Numbered from the stretch's first letter, positions 1 through 9,629 are shown. The stretch: 64,000 nt of DNA from Diaminobutyricimonas sp. LJ205 (GCF_009755725.1 NZ_CP046619.1:3100001-3164000), one strand, 5' to 3'. Numbers and translations: made by a program. The notes: a model not told the origin generated them from the sequence alone.

Positions 1-545
1 TATCAGTGCGGCGCCAGGCAATAATGACACCAGCCCCGCACGGGAAGTTCCGAGATGCTTCGCCTCCGAGGGTACAAACCCGTATGTGCCCCCGGAGGCA
101 AAGCGAGCGCCGCCCAGGGACCTCTACCCGAAGGCTGGGCGGAATTGCGCTCAACGTCCGCCTACCCGGGCGAACATCCAGATCAGCTTACCGGGGGACA
201 TCTGACAGCGAGAATGCATCAATCACCACGCCTGCGTTCAGTCCCCTAATGACAGTGGCGGGGTACAGATCCACACCGCGTCAGTTCCAGTCGCTTGGCA
301 GCAGTGGAAACTTCTGCCCGTGAACGCGAGTCAGGGCGGTCTGACGGTCGGCCTTCATGATCTAGTTCGAGACTCGACACCTCATCCGGCAATAATGCGC
401 TAGAGGTCGGGCTCGCGGGCACGGCAAGTTCATGAAACTGTCCGGGTTGGTCCCGCGCTGCATGAGATTCCCTATTGTCGTAAGGCGCCTCAATGGCCCG
501 CGGGGAGCTCACGGCCAAGAAGACGCCCTCCGAGCATCCCAGCTG
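1..545. other. No intact gene seen
   Basis: No reading frame in this stretch has both a plausible ribosome binding site and protein-like composition. It lies directly downstream (in minus-strand sense) of a broken ABC ATPase copy and looks like decayed accessory DNA. Confidence 0.5.
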
Positions 546-762
546 AGTCCATCCTTGGTGAGGCCGTGCAGCAGTTCGACACGCTGTCGGCGCTGCGCCG
601 GTCGAGGCTCGCGGTCGGTTCATCGACCATCAGGACTCGGGACTGAGCAGCAGGCTGCGAGCGAAGGCCACCCCGCTGACGTTCGCCGCCGCTCAGTTGC
701 TCCGGCCGGTGACGTGCGCGAGTACCGACGCCGAGCCGGTCCAGCAGGTCCTGTGGGTTGCC
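546..762 (-). pseudogene. Broken copy of an ABC transporter ATPase (C-terminal part)
   Basis: Read on the minus strand this stretch matches the last third of the intact ATPase at 32507-33205 almost base for base; compare 549-755 with about 32579-32789. It keeps the ABC signature LSGGERQR and the Walker B/D-loop region VDEPTASLDRRSADS. Single-base gains and losses break the frame: one G is lost in the GGACTCGGGACTGAG stretch and one C gained in CCACCCCGCTGACG. There is no N-terminal half, so no Walker A. It is a degraded duplicate of the distant gene or of a close relative and cannot make a working ATPase. Confidence 0.85.
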
Positions 763-847
763 GCGAAGCGGCGAACGTGACCTTTTCCCTTACGCCTATC
801 AGCGTTCAAGAGGAACCTTTCGTGAGGTCTCCTGCAAGAATGCGGGC

Positions 848-1234
848 ATGGCACCCTGGCCGCAGGTACTCGTCGTCTTCGTCGTCGCGCTCAGTGTCAC
901 CGCGTGCACGCAGGTCTACACCGAACGCTCTAGTGACGTGCCACCAGAGCTCTACGGCATCGCTGACCCCAACGACATGATGCCCGGGGTCAGTTGGGCT
1001 GACGGGGACACGGATGAATGGTTGCTGCTCACCTGCGGGAGCTCCTCATGCCCTTGGGAGCCGAAAGAGATCCGCAAGATCGACGACGCCACCTACGAGA
1101 TTCGGCCTGAGAAGACGGGCGGCTGGCCGTTCTGCACCGCCGACCTGACTCCAATGGTCTATCGCCTCCCGGCGCCCGTGACTCAGGGCACCCCGGTGAC
1201 CGTGCACCTCGGTTCAAGAACGGTAGAACTCTAG
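848..1234 (+). CDS. Small secreted lipoprotein, function unknown
   Basis: The 128-residue protein starts with a short hydrophobic signal (residues about 4-19) ending in a lipobox-like LSVTAC, so it should be lipid-anchored on the outer face of the membrane. The mature part contains the cysteine pair CGSSSC and a further Cys, compatible with a disulfide. I chose ATG 848 because it begins right before the signal peptide; the frame is open further upstream but that part reads like noncoding sequence. No family was recognised. It stands alone, downstream of the decayed ABC ATPase copy. Confidence 0.6.
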   Translation: MAPWPQVLVVFVVALSVTACTQVYTERSSDVPPELYGIADPNDMMPGVSWADGDTDEWLLLTCGSSSCPWEPKEIRKIDDATYEIRPEKTGGWPFCTADLTPMVYRLPAPVTQGTPVTVHLGSRTVEL

Positions 1235-1501
1235 ACAGAGAGCGGGACGGCCTTCGAGTGAACGATGGACGCAGATCCGCCGCATCGCTAGGTTCGGGCG
1301 CATCATTACTCACAGCCCCCCGAGAACCACTCAAACAGGCAGGCGCCCCAGCCTCATCTCGTTCCGTCCCGATGACGACGTCGTGATCCGGAACGGTTCC
1401 CATTGCTGGCCTGTTTAAACGGCACAATCGCCCTACGCATGCTGCAGCCGCCGACCGTCGTGAGTAATCAGCGACGTGCACGCTGCATTTCAGGACTACG
1501 C

Positions 1502-1735
1502 CTAAATCGGTTGTCTTGATTTGACGGGTTCTGAATCAAGAACGGCTGCATTCACTGAAAGCCAGCGCAGGAGGTTCCTGCGCTGGACGGTCTGCACATC
1601 CGCGGGGAGTGATTTTTCTCGTTCAACGATTCTCAGAGCTTCGAGCGCGAGTTCTTCGAACTCAACTGAATACTCGGAATCAGCAGCGTGGCGGAGGCTT
1701 GTGCCTTCCGCGGCTATTCTCACCATCTGCATCAC
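1502..1735 (-). CDS. Small acidic helical protein coupled to the GAF-domain gene
   Basis: A 77-residue protein, mostly charged helix, with no recognisable domain. Its GTG start overlaps the stop of the upstream gene by four bases (GTGA), and AGGAG sits just before it, so the two are probably translationally coupled. An ATG three bases further in is an equally good start. The tight coupling argues for a partner or regulator of the membrane/GAF protein. The function is unknown. Confidence 0.6.
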   Translation of the reverse strand: MMQMVRIAAEGTSLRHAADSEYSVEFEELALEALRIVEREKSLPADVQTVQRRNLLRWLSVNAAVLDSEPVKSRQPI

Positions 1736-2646
1736 GCTCCTGCTTCACCACTCGCGTTGATCGTAACGGCTTCCTGTGACACTTCACCAGATCCTGCTCG
1801 CGAGTTCATCGCTTGATTCACTTGCTGCGGTCCCATGGCCAGTACTTCAGCCGCCGCCAAGAGTCGTGCGAGTACCCGCATGGATGCGCGGTCGATCTCG
1901 CGTAAGTCGCCAGGTTCTGGCGAATTGATTGTTAGGAGTCCCAGAGGTATGCCTTTCGCGCGCACACCGACCGTGATGTAAGTCCGATAAGCACGCGGCT
2001 TCGATCGGTCGAAGCCGTCGGGCGCGTCCGTCTGGGTGTCGAGAACGAATCGATCGCCACCAGATTCGAGAAGCTCCCAAACATCTTGATCGCTATCCCC
2101 GTTCTCAATGAACACTGAGGTCGGCTCGTCCAGTCGGTTGCGCTTCGCGGACCGCTCATGCTCAAGGCGTCGAGGCACGGCTCCATCCACAAGCCTGAAG
2201 TAGGACGCCCTAGGCGCATCGGATTTCACCAAATCGCAAGCGTGCTGGACAATGTCGCGTCGAATACCATCTATCTTCGCGCGACGATCGAGAGGGCTTA
2301 GCGGCGCAAGTTCGACCATGTCGCCGGCGGCCGACGCCAACGCTCCTTGGGTTGTGGTGAGTGTCCTCACGCGCTCGGCGTCAAGTTCATCTTGAACGGC
2401 CTTGGTTTGCTGTCGAAGCTGGTCCTTCGCTCGGCTCTCCGAACGAAGCTTCACAAATGAGAGCACGGTGACGCTCAGCCCGCCGGCCGCAATCATGTAC
2501 CGACACAGCACTGCAAACCATTCCACTTGCCCTGGCAACGTTGCAATGAGCGTCGAAATGATTGTTACGGCCGAGGCGGCAGCGATCCACCCACCCAAAA
2601 CAGTGGGCCCGTCATGCGGCGTCTTGCCGCGGCCTTTTTCGTCCAC
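1732..2646 (-). CDS. Membrane-anchored coiled-coil/GAF-like sensor protein
   Basis: About 304 residues. The N-terminus has two hydrophobic segments (about residues 18-38 and 46-66, the second including AVLCRYMIAAGG). A charged coiled-coil follows (about 68-100), then a C-terminal region resembling a GAF-like sensor fold: predicted alternating strands with the end-of-fold pattern GIPLGLLTINS. The architecture suggests a cytoplasmic ligand-sensing module tethered to the membrane. The start is unclear: TTG 2652 and GTG 2646 are both possible and neither has a good ribosome site; an in-frame stop lies just upstream. It is followed by the coupled 77-residue gene. GAF assignment is by pattern only. 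Confidence 0.6.
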   Translation of the reverse strand: MDEKGRGKTPHDGPTVLGGWIAAASAVTIISTLIATLPGQVEWFAVLCRYMIAAGGLSVTVLSFVKLRSESRAKDQLRQQTKAVQDELDAERVRTLTTTQGALASAAGDMVELAPLSPLDRRAKIDGIRRDIVQHACDLVKSDAPRASYFRLVDGAVPRRLEHERSAKRNRLDEPTSVFIENGDSDQDVWELLESGGDRFVLDTQTDAPDGFDRSKPRAYRTYITVGVRAKGIPLGLLTINSPEPGDLREIDRASMRVLARLLAAAEVLAMGPQQVNQAMNSRAGSGEVSQEAVTINASGEAGA

Positions 2647-2932
2647 GGCCAAAAGAATGCCAGAAGGGAGGCATCACGTGCTGCGGCTGCGCGGGACACA
2701 TACAGGTGGGCTTAGGGAACGGGGTTAACTTCTGGTCGCGCACTCAGCCCAGGAAGTTGCCGGTAAGCGCGAGATGACACTGCCGACCACGCCATACGGC
2801 CTGCGTCTCGGCGACAGTTCGACGATCACTGACCCCACGCGCCTGAGACCAGCCTTCGCCACTCGACCCGTTCGCCGCCGCAAGCAGAGCCTCGGTCTCT
2901 TGGGACGCTTGGTCCCCCGTTAGACCCCACAG

Positions 2933-3034
2933 GTGCCTGACGGCGAGGACGAAGCGCTTCGCTGGCTGATCGCCGAACAATCTCGGTCTTTGCTCTCAAC
3001 ACCGCCGCTATCGCGGGATACATTTCGCCGATGA
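2933..3034 (+). CDS. Possible 33-residue leader ORF coupled to the next gene
   Basis: A GTG-started 33-codon frame ends in TGA exactly overlapping the ATG of the next gene (ATGA at 3031-3034). Its composition (DGEDEALRWLIAEQSR) is protein-like. Two readings are possible: a coupled leader peptide, or the true N-terminus of the next protein separated by a frameshift. No clear ribosome site precedes it. Confidence 0.25.
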   Translation: MPDGEDEALRWLIAEQSRSLLSTPPLSRDTFRR

Positions 3035-3624
3035 GCCCGGAGGCCTTCACGTCGTACGCCCGCGACCGCCTCGCCGAAGGCGTTGTGTCTGCTCCGAAGA
3101 TGCGCCAGCTGGCACCGCGCATCGACAAATACATTGCGGGTCTGCTGGCCGCAGCGAAGGCACCGGCCCTCTTGCGTACCCAAGCAATCGGCGCCTTTGA
3201 GCCGACACCGCCGGAATTCTCTGACTCATTGGCTGAATTGGCCCTGCGCATCAAACGCTCGCCGCAGGGTCATCAATTGGCGCGGCAGGTGGAGTACGTG
3301 ATCCACGAACGACTAGTTCGGCAACGGGAACCATCCGAATCGGCTCTGATCCGCCTAGGCGCTAACTTGCAGACAGCAATTCCTTCGGTGGCAGCCTTCT
3401 TGCGCACATACGCTGGGCTTCCTCCTGACTTGAGCGCCGCGTTGGTGGGAGCGGACGGCACAAGACCTGTTGCTTCAGATAGCCCGGTTACTTCTCACGA
3501 GCCGCTCGCAGACTTGGAAATGGACCTTGACGCCGTTTCTGCCCTGGAAGCGCTAGCTAGGCAGGACTACGAGGCGCTCTTTGAGTTTGACGAGCCACGG
3601 GAAGAAGGCTCAGCACTCACTTAG
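3031..3624 (+). CDS. Hypothetical protein, function unknown
   Basis: A 197-residue, mostly helical, soluble protein ending in an acidic tail (DEPREEGSALT). No domain was recognised. The ATG at 3031 has no Shine-Dalgarno sequence, but it overlaps the stop of a 33-codon upstream frame by ATGA, so translation may be coupled to it, or the gene may carry an N-terminal frameshift. It is convergent with the PLD-like gene at 3706. Confidence 0.55.
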   Translation: MSPEAFTSYARDRLAEGVVSAPKMRQLAPRIDKYIAGLLAAAKAPALLRTQAIGAFEPTPPEFSDSLAELALRIKRSPQGHQLARQVEYVIHERLVRQREPSESALIRLGANLQTAIPSVAAFLRTYAGLPPDLSAALVGADGTRPVASDSPVTSHEPLADLEMDLDAVSALEALARQDYEALFEFDEPREEGSALT

Positions 3625-3705
3625 GTCGGCTACGCCACGCACCGGACCGCCATGTCCGTGTGGAACCAGCTTTCAGAAGCTGAGCCGTCGAGTTGCCGAT
3701 GAACA

Positions 3706-4467
3706 TCATTGCTCGCTCAGCGGTACCGACGTTTGCCACAGCGCTTCGTAGTGCCGACGCAACGCGTCCGATGTGTCTGGGCCCACCGACGTGATTACCG
3801 AGAGCCGGCGAGTGATTGAGTTCAGGCTCGTGCTCAGCATCAACGCTGAGCCCACCGCAGGAATCACAACTCGATCATGGAGTTCGCCGCCTTCGAGAAC
3901 CCGGACGTTCGGGCCGGGTCGGCGCGCAGCGAGAACGGCAAGCATCTCAGTACGCCTCGTCTCGCGATCGGTTGCATTGCGGGTGGGCAGGGATGTGAGA
4001 ACGCGCGAGAGACGCGGTAGCCGCGTCAGCCACATCAGTTGATCGGGATCGATATACGGGTCAATCAAGAGGGAGTCAGCGAGCCGACCGACGTGACTGA
4101 TGAGCCTCGCGTATGCGAAAGCGTCGGAAGGATCAACCACCGCCTCTATCGCCGCACTGTCTTCCGTGGTGTCGCCTTTCGGCGCTGCGGCGAGGGTGGC
4201 TCGACCCGCCGGTGTCAGGGAGACGCCGTTCCCTTCCGCGGCGATCCAGCCCAGCCGATGCAGGTATGACGAGTACTCCTCCGACTGTTCACGCTCTGAT
4301 TGCAGCAAGTCCAGAAACAGGCCGGGTTCGATATACCCATCACCACGGAGCCTGTCCGGGGCAAGCCCGTACTCGTCCACCTCGACGAGAGACGGCTGGT
4401 AGCCGCGCTCGTTCAAGCTCGCAATGTATGCGAGCACTCGTTGCACATCACTCTCGATGATGTTCAT
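3706..4467 (-). CDS. PLD-like hypothetical protein divergent from the type ISP enzyme
   Basis: About 253 residues. The N-terminal 90 residues are winged-helix-like (ends in HRLGWIAAEGNGVSLTPAGR, typical of a replacement-domain HTH). The C-terminal half resembles a phospholipase-D-like fold: DSLLIDPYID, then LHDRVVIP followed by ALMLSTSLNS, which recalls the H-x-R strand and GS/N strand of PLD superfamily members. Only one such half is seen and the classical HKD motif is absent, so catalysis is doubtful. I chose ATG 4467, preceded by GGAG; the frame runs on to 4563. It is transcribed away from the type ISP restriction enzyme with about 250 bp between them, which suggests a shared defence locus. 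The function is inferred weakly. Confidence 0.6.
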   Translation of the reverse strand: MNIIESDVQRVLAYIASLNERGYQPSLVEVDEYGLAPDRLRGDGYIEPGLFLDLLQSEREQSEEYSSYLHRLGWIAAEGNGVSLTPAGRATLAAAPKGDTTEDSAAIEAVVDPSDAFAYARLISHVGRLADSLLIDPYIDPDQLMWLTRLPRLSRVLTSLPTRNATDRETRRTEMLAVLAARRPGPNVRVLEGGELHDRVVIPAVGSALMLSTSLNSITRRLSVITSVGPDTSDALRRHYEALWQTSVPLSEQ

Positions 4468-4719
4468 AGCAATACGACAGCTCCGCCCGTGATCGCGGCT
4501 CAGCGTGATATCGGTGACGCTCGTCCGCCAGTACGTCCGCAGTGTATTGCTACGCACAGACATTCGTTCTGCGTTGGCGGGAGCTGCGCCGGCCGGCCCT
4601 GTGTCGATAGCTCGGCGACTTGCCCGTCAGGCAGGGGATGCCGGTCGTTCGGCTGCAATAGCCTTTCCCTAGCGTTGCCGTCATTGGTAACGCAACGGGG
4701 ACCGAGCTGCGGAGCGAGT

Positions 4720-7700
4720 ATGACTACGATCCATGACCTTCTTGACGAGTACGCCTCGATGGCCAGGGACACCCGGGAGAAAGGCTTTCTCTTCGAACGT
4801 CTCGTGCGAGCTTTCCTCCTCACAGATCCGGTCTACGCCGCTCAGTACGACGAAGTGTGGCTATGGCAGGACTGGCCGGGGCGGGCAGGGAAAGCTGACA
4901 CGGGCATCGACCTGGTCGCTCGCGAGCGATACACGGGTGAACTGTGCGCGATCCAGTGCAAGTTCTATGCAGCCGACTACCACCTTCAGAAATCCGACAT
5001 CGATTCGTTCTTTACCGCATCTGGCAAGCATCCGTTCAGCAGCCGAATGGTGTTCTCGACGACAAACCACTGGTCCAAGCACGCCACGGACGCGCTCGAT
5101 AACCAGCAGATTCCGACCTGGCGGCTCGGCGTCGATGACCTCGCTGAGTCCGACATCGACTGGTCGCAGTACTCGTTAGCGAAACCCGACGACCTGAAAC
5201 GTGCGCCGCTGAAGGTTCTCCGTCCCCACCAGCAGGAGGCGCTGTCAAATGTGACGGCGGGCTTCCAAGACGCTGCGCGAGGCAAGCTCCTCATGGCCTG
5301 CGGCACCGGCAAGACCTTCACCAGCCTGCGAATCGCGGAGACCATCGCCGGACCGGGCTCGAACGTCCTGTTCCTGGTCCCCTCGATCGCACTGTTGTCT
5401 CAGACGCTGAAGGAATGGTCGGCCGAGAGCGAGCTGCCCATTAGAGCGTTCGCGATCTGCTCCGACAGCAAGGTCGGAAAGAACAACGAGGACTACTCCG
5501 TCTCGGACCTTGCCTTTCCGGCCACGACGAGCACACCGCAGCTCCTCAACGAGGTAGCCAAGGCCACGCTGGCCGACGGCATGACCGTCTTCTTCTCCAC
5601 GTATCAGTCGATCGATGTGGTTTCCCGCGCCCAGGCGGAAGGATTGCCAGCGTTCGATCTGGTGATCTGTGACGAGGCTCACCGGACTGCCGGTTTCACC
5701 TTGGCCAACAAGGACGAGTCCGCGTTCCTGCGGGTGCATGATGAGGCGGCAATCCAGGCGAAGAAGCGCCTTTACATGACGGCGACTCCGAAGATCTATA
5801 CCGACGCCGTGCGCACCAAGGCCAGCGAGAAGGACGCCGTGCTGGTCAGTATGGACGACGAGAACACCTTCGGACCCGTGTTCCACCGTCTCGGATTTGG
5901 CGAAGCCGTCGAACGCACCCTGCTCGCTGACTACCGGGTACTCGTGCTCGCAGTCGACGAAGGCACCATCGGCGCGAACTTCCAAGAGCAATGGGCAATT
6001 GACGGCGAGCTGAACATTCCCGACGCGGCCCGCATCGTCGGCATATACAACGGCTTGGCCAAGCGTGGAGTCGACGGTCTCGGTGCGAGCGCGGCTGAGC
6101 GGGCTCCGATGCGCAGGGCGGTGGCGTTCAGCCGCTCCATCAAGGACAGCCAGAAGGTGCAGTCGATGGTGAGCGGCTACGACGGCCAGTTCACCCGTCC
6201 CGCCGGCGTCTCCTTCGAAGATCCGGAGGATGAGGCATTCGAAGCGTCCGCCGAGAGACCCCTCCGGCTAGAGGCGAAGCACGTCGACGGAACAATGAAC
6301 GTCCTCCGACGCAACGAACTCCTCGACTGGCTCAAAGAAGAGACGGACCAGAACGATAACGTCTGCCGCATCCTCACCAATGCCCGCTGCCTGAGCGAAG
6401 GCGTCGACGTGCCGGCCCTCGACGCCGTCATCTTCCTCAACTCACGCGACAGCCAAGTCGACGTCGTGCAGTCCGTGGGCCGAGTCATGCGCAAGGCCGA
6501 CGGCAAGGACTACGGCTACATCATCCTGCCGATCGCGGTCTCGGCCGACAAAACACCGGAGCAGGCCCTCAACGACAACGTCAAGTACAAGGTCGTCTGG
6601 GACGTCCTCCGCGCCCTGCGAGCCCACGACGAACGGTTCGAGGCGAAGATCGAGCAGATCGACCTCAACGGGCGCAGCGACGACCAGATTCAAGTCATCG
6701 ACGTGCGCGACCGCTGGGACGGCGAACGGCCCGAGGGGGCGACATCCGACGGTCCCGACTCGGTGTCCGTGCCGATGGACTGGACGCAGATCGGCGCAGA
6801 CTGGCGCGAAGCCATTTACGCCAAGATCGTCGAAAAGGTCGGCGAGCGTGACTACTGGGAGAACTGGGCGAAGGACGTCGCAGACATCGCCTCCCGCCAA
6901 CAACTGCGCATCGAAGCTTTGGTCACTGGAGCACACGCGACCTTGCGCGAGGAGTTCGAGCGTTTCCTCGGAGGTCTGCGCGACAACCTCAATCCCAGCA
7001 TCAGCAAAGCCGACGCGATCGAGACCCTTAGCCAACACCTGATCACCCAACCGGTGTTTGAGGCGCTCTTCGATGGCTACTCGTTCAGCGCCCACAACCC
7101 GGTTAGCCAGGTCATGCAACGTATGGTCGACGCGCTGGAGAACAGCAAGCTCGACACCGAGACGGAGAGCCTCGAAGATTTTTATGCGAGCGTCCGGCGC
7201 AGCGTCACCGGCATTAAGGATGCGGGCGCTAAGCAGACCACGATCAAGCGGCTCTATGAGAAGTTCTTCTCCGGCGCCTTCCGCAACACCAGCGAACGGC
7301 TCGGCATCGTCTACACCCCGAATGAGATCGTCGACTTCATCCTTCGCAGCGCCGACGACGTGCTACGCAAGGAATTTGGCGCGACGCTCTCGGATGAGGG
7401 CGTGCATGTGCTCGACCCATTCACTGGAACCGGCACGTTCATCGTGCGGCTGCTGCAGTCCGGGCTAATCAAGCCAGCAGACCTCGAACGGAAATACCGG
7501 AGCGAGCTGCACGCGAACGAGATTGTCCTATTGGCGTACTACGTCGCCGCGATCAACATCGAAGAGACCTACCACGGGCTCAACGGCGGCAGTTACGAGC
7601 CTTTTCCTGGCATCGTTCTCACCGACACATTCCAAACGTCGGAGGACGACGACCGCTACGACGACCGGGGCATCTTCGGCGACAACAACGAACGCGTGAA

Positions 7701-9579
7701 GGCGCAGAACGCACTCGACATCCGAGTCATAGTCGGCAATCCTCCGTACTCGGCCGGCCAGGACTCCGCTAACGACAACAACCAAAACCTCAAGTATCCG
7801 TCTCTCGACGCGCGAATCGCTTCCACCTATGCGGCTCGGTCGACCGCCCAGAACAAGAACAGCCTGTATGACTCCTACATTCGGGCGATCCGCTGGGCGA
7901 GCGACCGGATCAAGGACAAGGGTGTCGTCGCATTCGTCTCCAACGGCGGTTTCCTCGATGGCAACACGGCTGATGGTTTGCGCAAGAGTCTTGTCGACGA
8001 GTTCAGTTCGCTCTATGTATTCAACCTGCGCGGAAATGCTCGCACGTCCGGCGAGCAGCGCCGCAGAGAAAAAGACAATGTGTTTGACTCAGGCAGCAGG
8101 GCAACCGTCGCTATCTCGCTGCTCGTGAAGAACCCAGATGCCGGAAAGCATGGGCGTCTGTATTACCGGGACATCGGCGACTATCTCACTCGCAGCGAGA
8201 AGCTTGCACTTATTGCCGAGTACGCAGGCGTTAGCGGTGTGCCGTGGGAACGCCTCAACCCGAATGAATCGGGCGATTGGGTTAATCAACGGAACGAGAC
8301 ATTCAGCGCTTTTACGCCTATCGGCGATAAAGAGTCTCCGCGAAACGCCGTCCTGTCTTCGTACTCGGGCGGACTAAAGACCAACCGAGATTCTTGGGTC
8401 TACGGCTCATCGAAGGTTCAGGTCGAAGCGAATGTGCGGAGAATGATCGCCTTCTACAACAGCCAAGTCGATGCATTCGCGAACGCGCCTTCCGCACCGG
8501 TCGACGATGTCATCGAGTTCGATGCGACCAAGATCAGCTGGAATCGAGCGGACAAGTTACGTCTTTCGCGAGGCGTGCGCTATAGATCGCGCGGCGACGC
8601 AGTGCGCACCAGCATCTACCGCCCCTTCAATAAGCAACATGTCTATTTTGATCGCGAGCTTAACGACATGGTCTACAAACTTGAGACAGTTTTCCCGAAT
8701 GCTACTGAGGTGAATCTGGGTTTCTACTATGTGGGAATGGGCTCAGCGGTGCCCTTCTCGGTATTGATGCTCGACAGCTTGCCCGATCTTCATGTAACAG
8801 GGGCAGGTAGCGGTGGCCAGTTCTTCCCGCGTTACACATACGAGCCTCGGACGGCAGAGGGTGAGCTCGACATCTTCGATGACGGGAGCGAGTACCGTCG
8901 CATCGACAACGTGACCGACGAGATCCATGCAGAGTATCGCCAGCTCTACGGCGGCGACGTCACCAAAGACGACATCTTCTACTTCGTTTACGGACTCCTG
9001 CACAGTCCCGACTATCGGGATCGGTATGCAGCTGACCTAAAGAAAATGTTGCCGCGTGTTCCAAAACTGAGCAGCGCTGGTGACTTCTGGCTTTTCGCAG
9101 AGGCTGGTCGTGAGCTTTCGAAGCTTCACATCGACTACGAGAGCGTGGATCAATTCCCACTGGAGGAGGCTTGGGGCGATTCAGTCGCTAATCGCGGAAA
9201 TACCGCCAGGCCCGAGCACCTTCACGTCAATAAAATGAAGTTCGGCGGCAAGGCAGGCTCATGGGACAAGTCCACCCTGGTCTACAACGAGCATTTGACA
9301 CTGCGAGGAATTCCCGCTGAAGCACACGAGTATGTGCTCGGTTCTCGCTCCGCAATCGAGTGGATCATCGAGCGTTACCAAGTCAAGACCGATAAAGCGA
9401 GCGGCATCGTCAATGATCCCAACGCTTGGGGAGAAGAGCATGGCAACCCGCGCTACATCGTCGAGCTCCTGAAGAGCATCGTCACGGTAAGCGTCGAGAC
9501 GGTGCGAATTGTGAAATCGCTACCCGTCTTGGCGATCGCGAGCGAGGGTTTCACGACCGCCGACGAGCGCGTTGCCTAG
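4720..9579 (+). CDS. Type ISP restriction-modification enzyme (nuclease-helicase-methyltransferase)
   Basis: A 1619-residue single-chain restriction-modification enzyme, the usual size for the type ISP family (LlaBIII/LlaGI-like). Domains in order: an Mrr-type nuclease at the N-terminus (E26, D64 in TGID, Q79-x-K81 in IQCKF); an SF2 helicase/translocase with Walker A GTGKT near residue 195, DEAH near 318, motif III TATPK and motif VI QSVGRVMR; a coupler; an N6-adenine methyltransferase with motif I DPFTGTGTF near 900 and motif IV NPPY near 1007; and a C-terminal target recognition region. All catalytic motifs look intact, so one protein should both methylate host sites and cut unmodified invading DNA after translocation. 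Start ATG 4720 follows GGAGCGAGT; the frame is open for 420 bases upstream but that extension overlaps the divergent gene and is not protein-like. Confidence 0.95.
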   Translation: MTTIHDLLDEYASMARDTREKGFLFERLVRAFLLTDPVYAAQYDEVWLWQDWPGRAGKADTGIDLVARERYTGELCAIQCKFYAADYHLQKSDIDSFFTASGKHPFSSRMVFSTTNHWSKHATDALDNQQIPTWRLGVDDLAESDIDWSQYSLAKPDDLKRAPLKVLRPHQQEALSNVTAGFQDAARGKLLMACGTGKTFTSLRIAETIAGPGSNVLFLVPSIALLSQTLKEWSAESELPIRAFAICSDSKVGKNNEDYSVSDLAFPATTSTPQLLNEVAKATLADGMTVFFSTYQSIDVVSRAQAEGLPAFDLVICDEAHRTAGFTLANKDESAFLRVHDEAAIQAKKRLYMTATPKIYTDAVRTKASEKDAVLVSMDDENTFGPVFHRLGFGEAVERTLLADYRVLVLAVDEGTIGANFQEQWAIDGELNIPDAARIVGIYNGLAKRGVDGLGASAAERAPMRRAVAFSRSIKDSQKVQSMVSGYDGQFTRPAGVSFEDPEDEAFEASAERPLRLEAKHVDGTMNVLRRNELLDWLKEETDQNDNVCRILTNARCLSEGVDVPALDAVIFLNSRDSQVDVVQSVGRVMRKADGKDYGYIILPIAVSADKTPEQALNDNVKYKVVWDVLRALRAHDERFEAKIEQIDLNGRSDDQIQVIDVRDRWDGERPEGATSDGPDSVSVPMDWTQIGADWREAIYAKIVEKVGERDYWENWAKDVADIASRQQLRIEALVTGAHATLREEFERFLGGLRDNLNPSISKADAIETLSQHLITQPVFEALFDGYSFSAHNPVSQVMQRMVDALENSKLDTETESLEDFYASVRRSVTGIKDAGAKQTTIKRLYEKFFSGAFRNTSERLGIVYTPNEIVDFILRSADDVLRKEFGATLSDEGVHVLDPFTGTGTFIVRLLQSGLIKPADLERKYRSELHANEIVLLAYYVAAINIEETYHGLNGGSYEPFPGIVLTDTFQTSEDDDRYDDRGIFGDNNERVKAQNALDIRVIVGNPPYSAGQDSANDNNQNLKYPSLDARIASTYAARSTAQNKNSLYDSYIRAIRWASDRIKDKGVVAFVSNGGFLDGNTADGLRKSLVDEFSSLYVFNLRGNARTSGEQRRREKDNVFDSGSRATVAISLLVKNPDAGKHGRLYYRDIGDYLTRSEKLALIAEYAGVSGVPWERLNPNESGDWVNQRNETFSAFTPIGDKESPRNAVLSSYSGGLKTNRDSWVYGSSKVQVEANVRRMIAFYNSQVDAFANAPSAPVDDVIEFDATKISWNRADKLRLSRGVRYRSRGDAVRTSIYRPFNKQHVYFDRELNDMVYKLETVFPNATEVNLGFYYVGMGSAVPFSVLMLDSLPDLHVTGAGSGGQFFPRYTYEPRTAEGELDIFDDGSEYRRIDNVTDEIHAEYRQLYGGDVTKDDIFYFVYGLLHSPDYRDRYAADLKKMLPRVPKLSSAGDFWLFAEAGRELSKLHIDYESVDQFPLEEAWGDSVANRGNTARPEHLHVNKMKFGGKAGSWDKSTLVYNEHLTLRGIPAEAHEYVLGSRSAIEWIIERYQVKTDKASGIVNDPNAWGEEHGNPRYIVELLKSIVTVSVETVRIVKSLPVLAIASEGFTTADERVA

Positions 9580-9593
9580 GTCGATGGAAGACG

Positions 9594-9622
9594 GTGCGCA
9601 CCGCTACGACCGCGGTGCGCAC
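9594..9622. terminator. Inverted repeat after the type ISP gene
   Basis: GTGCGCACCG (9594-9603) and CGGTGCGCAC (9613-9622) form a perfect 10-bp stem with a 9-nt loop, 14 bp after the stop codon. There is no T-tract, as is common for actinobacterial hairpin terminators. It also lies just after the small minus-strand gene at 9630, so it may serve both. Confidence 0.5.
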
Positions 9623-9629
9623 TACTTGG

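Noticed and set aside
2744-2980. Minus-strand frame of 78 codons starting with TTG
   Set aside because: The start is not preceded by a ribosome site and the frame overlaps the leader frame of the gene at 3031; composition alone is not enough.
4300-4719. The open frame of the type ISP gene continues 140 codons upstream of ATG 4720
   Set aside because: The extension overlaps the divergent PLD-like gene, has low-complexity composition, and the Mrr-type nuclease domain starts right at ATG 4720, which has its own GGAG site.
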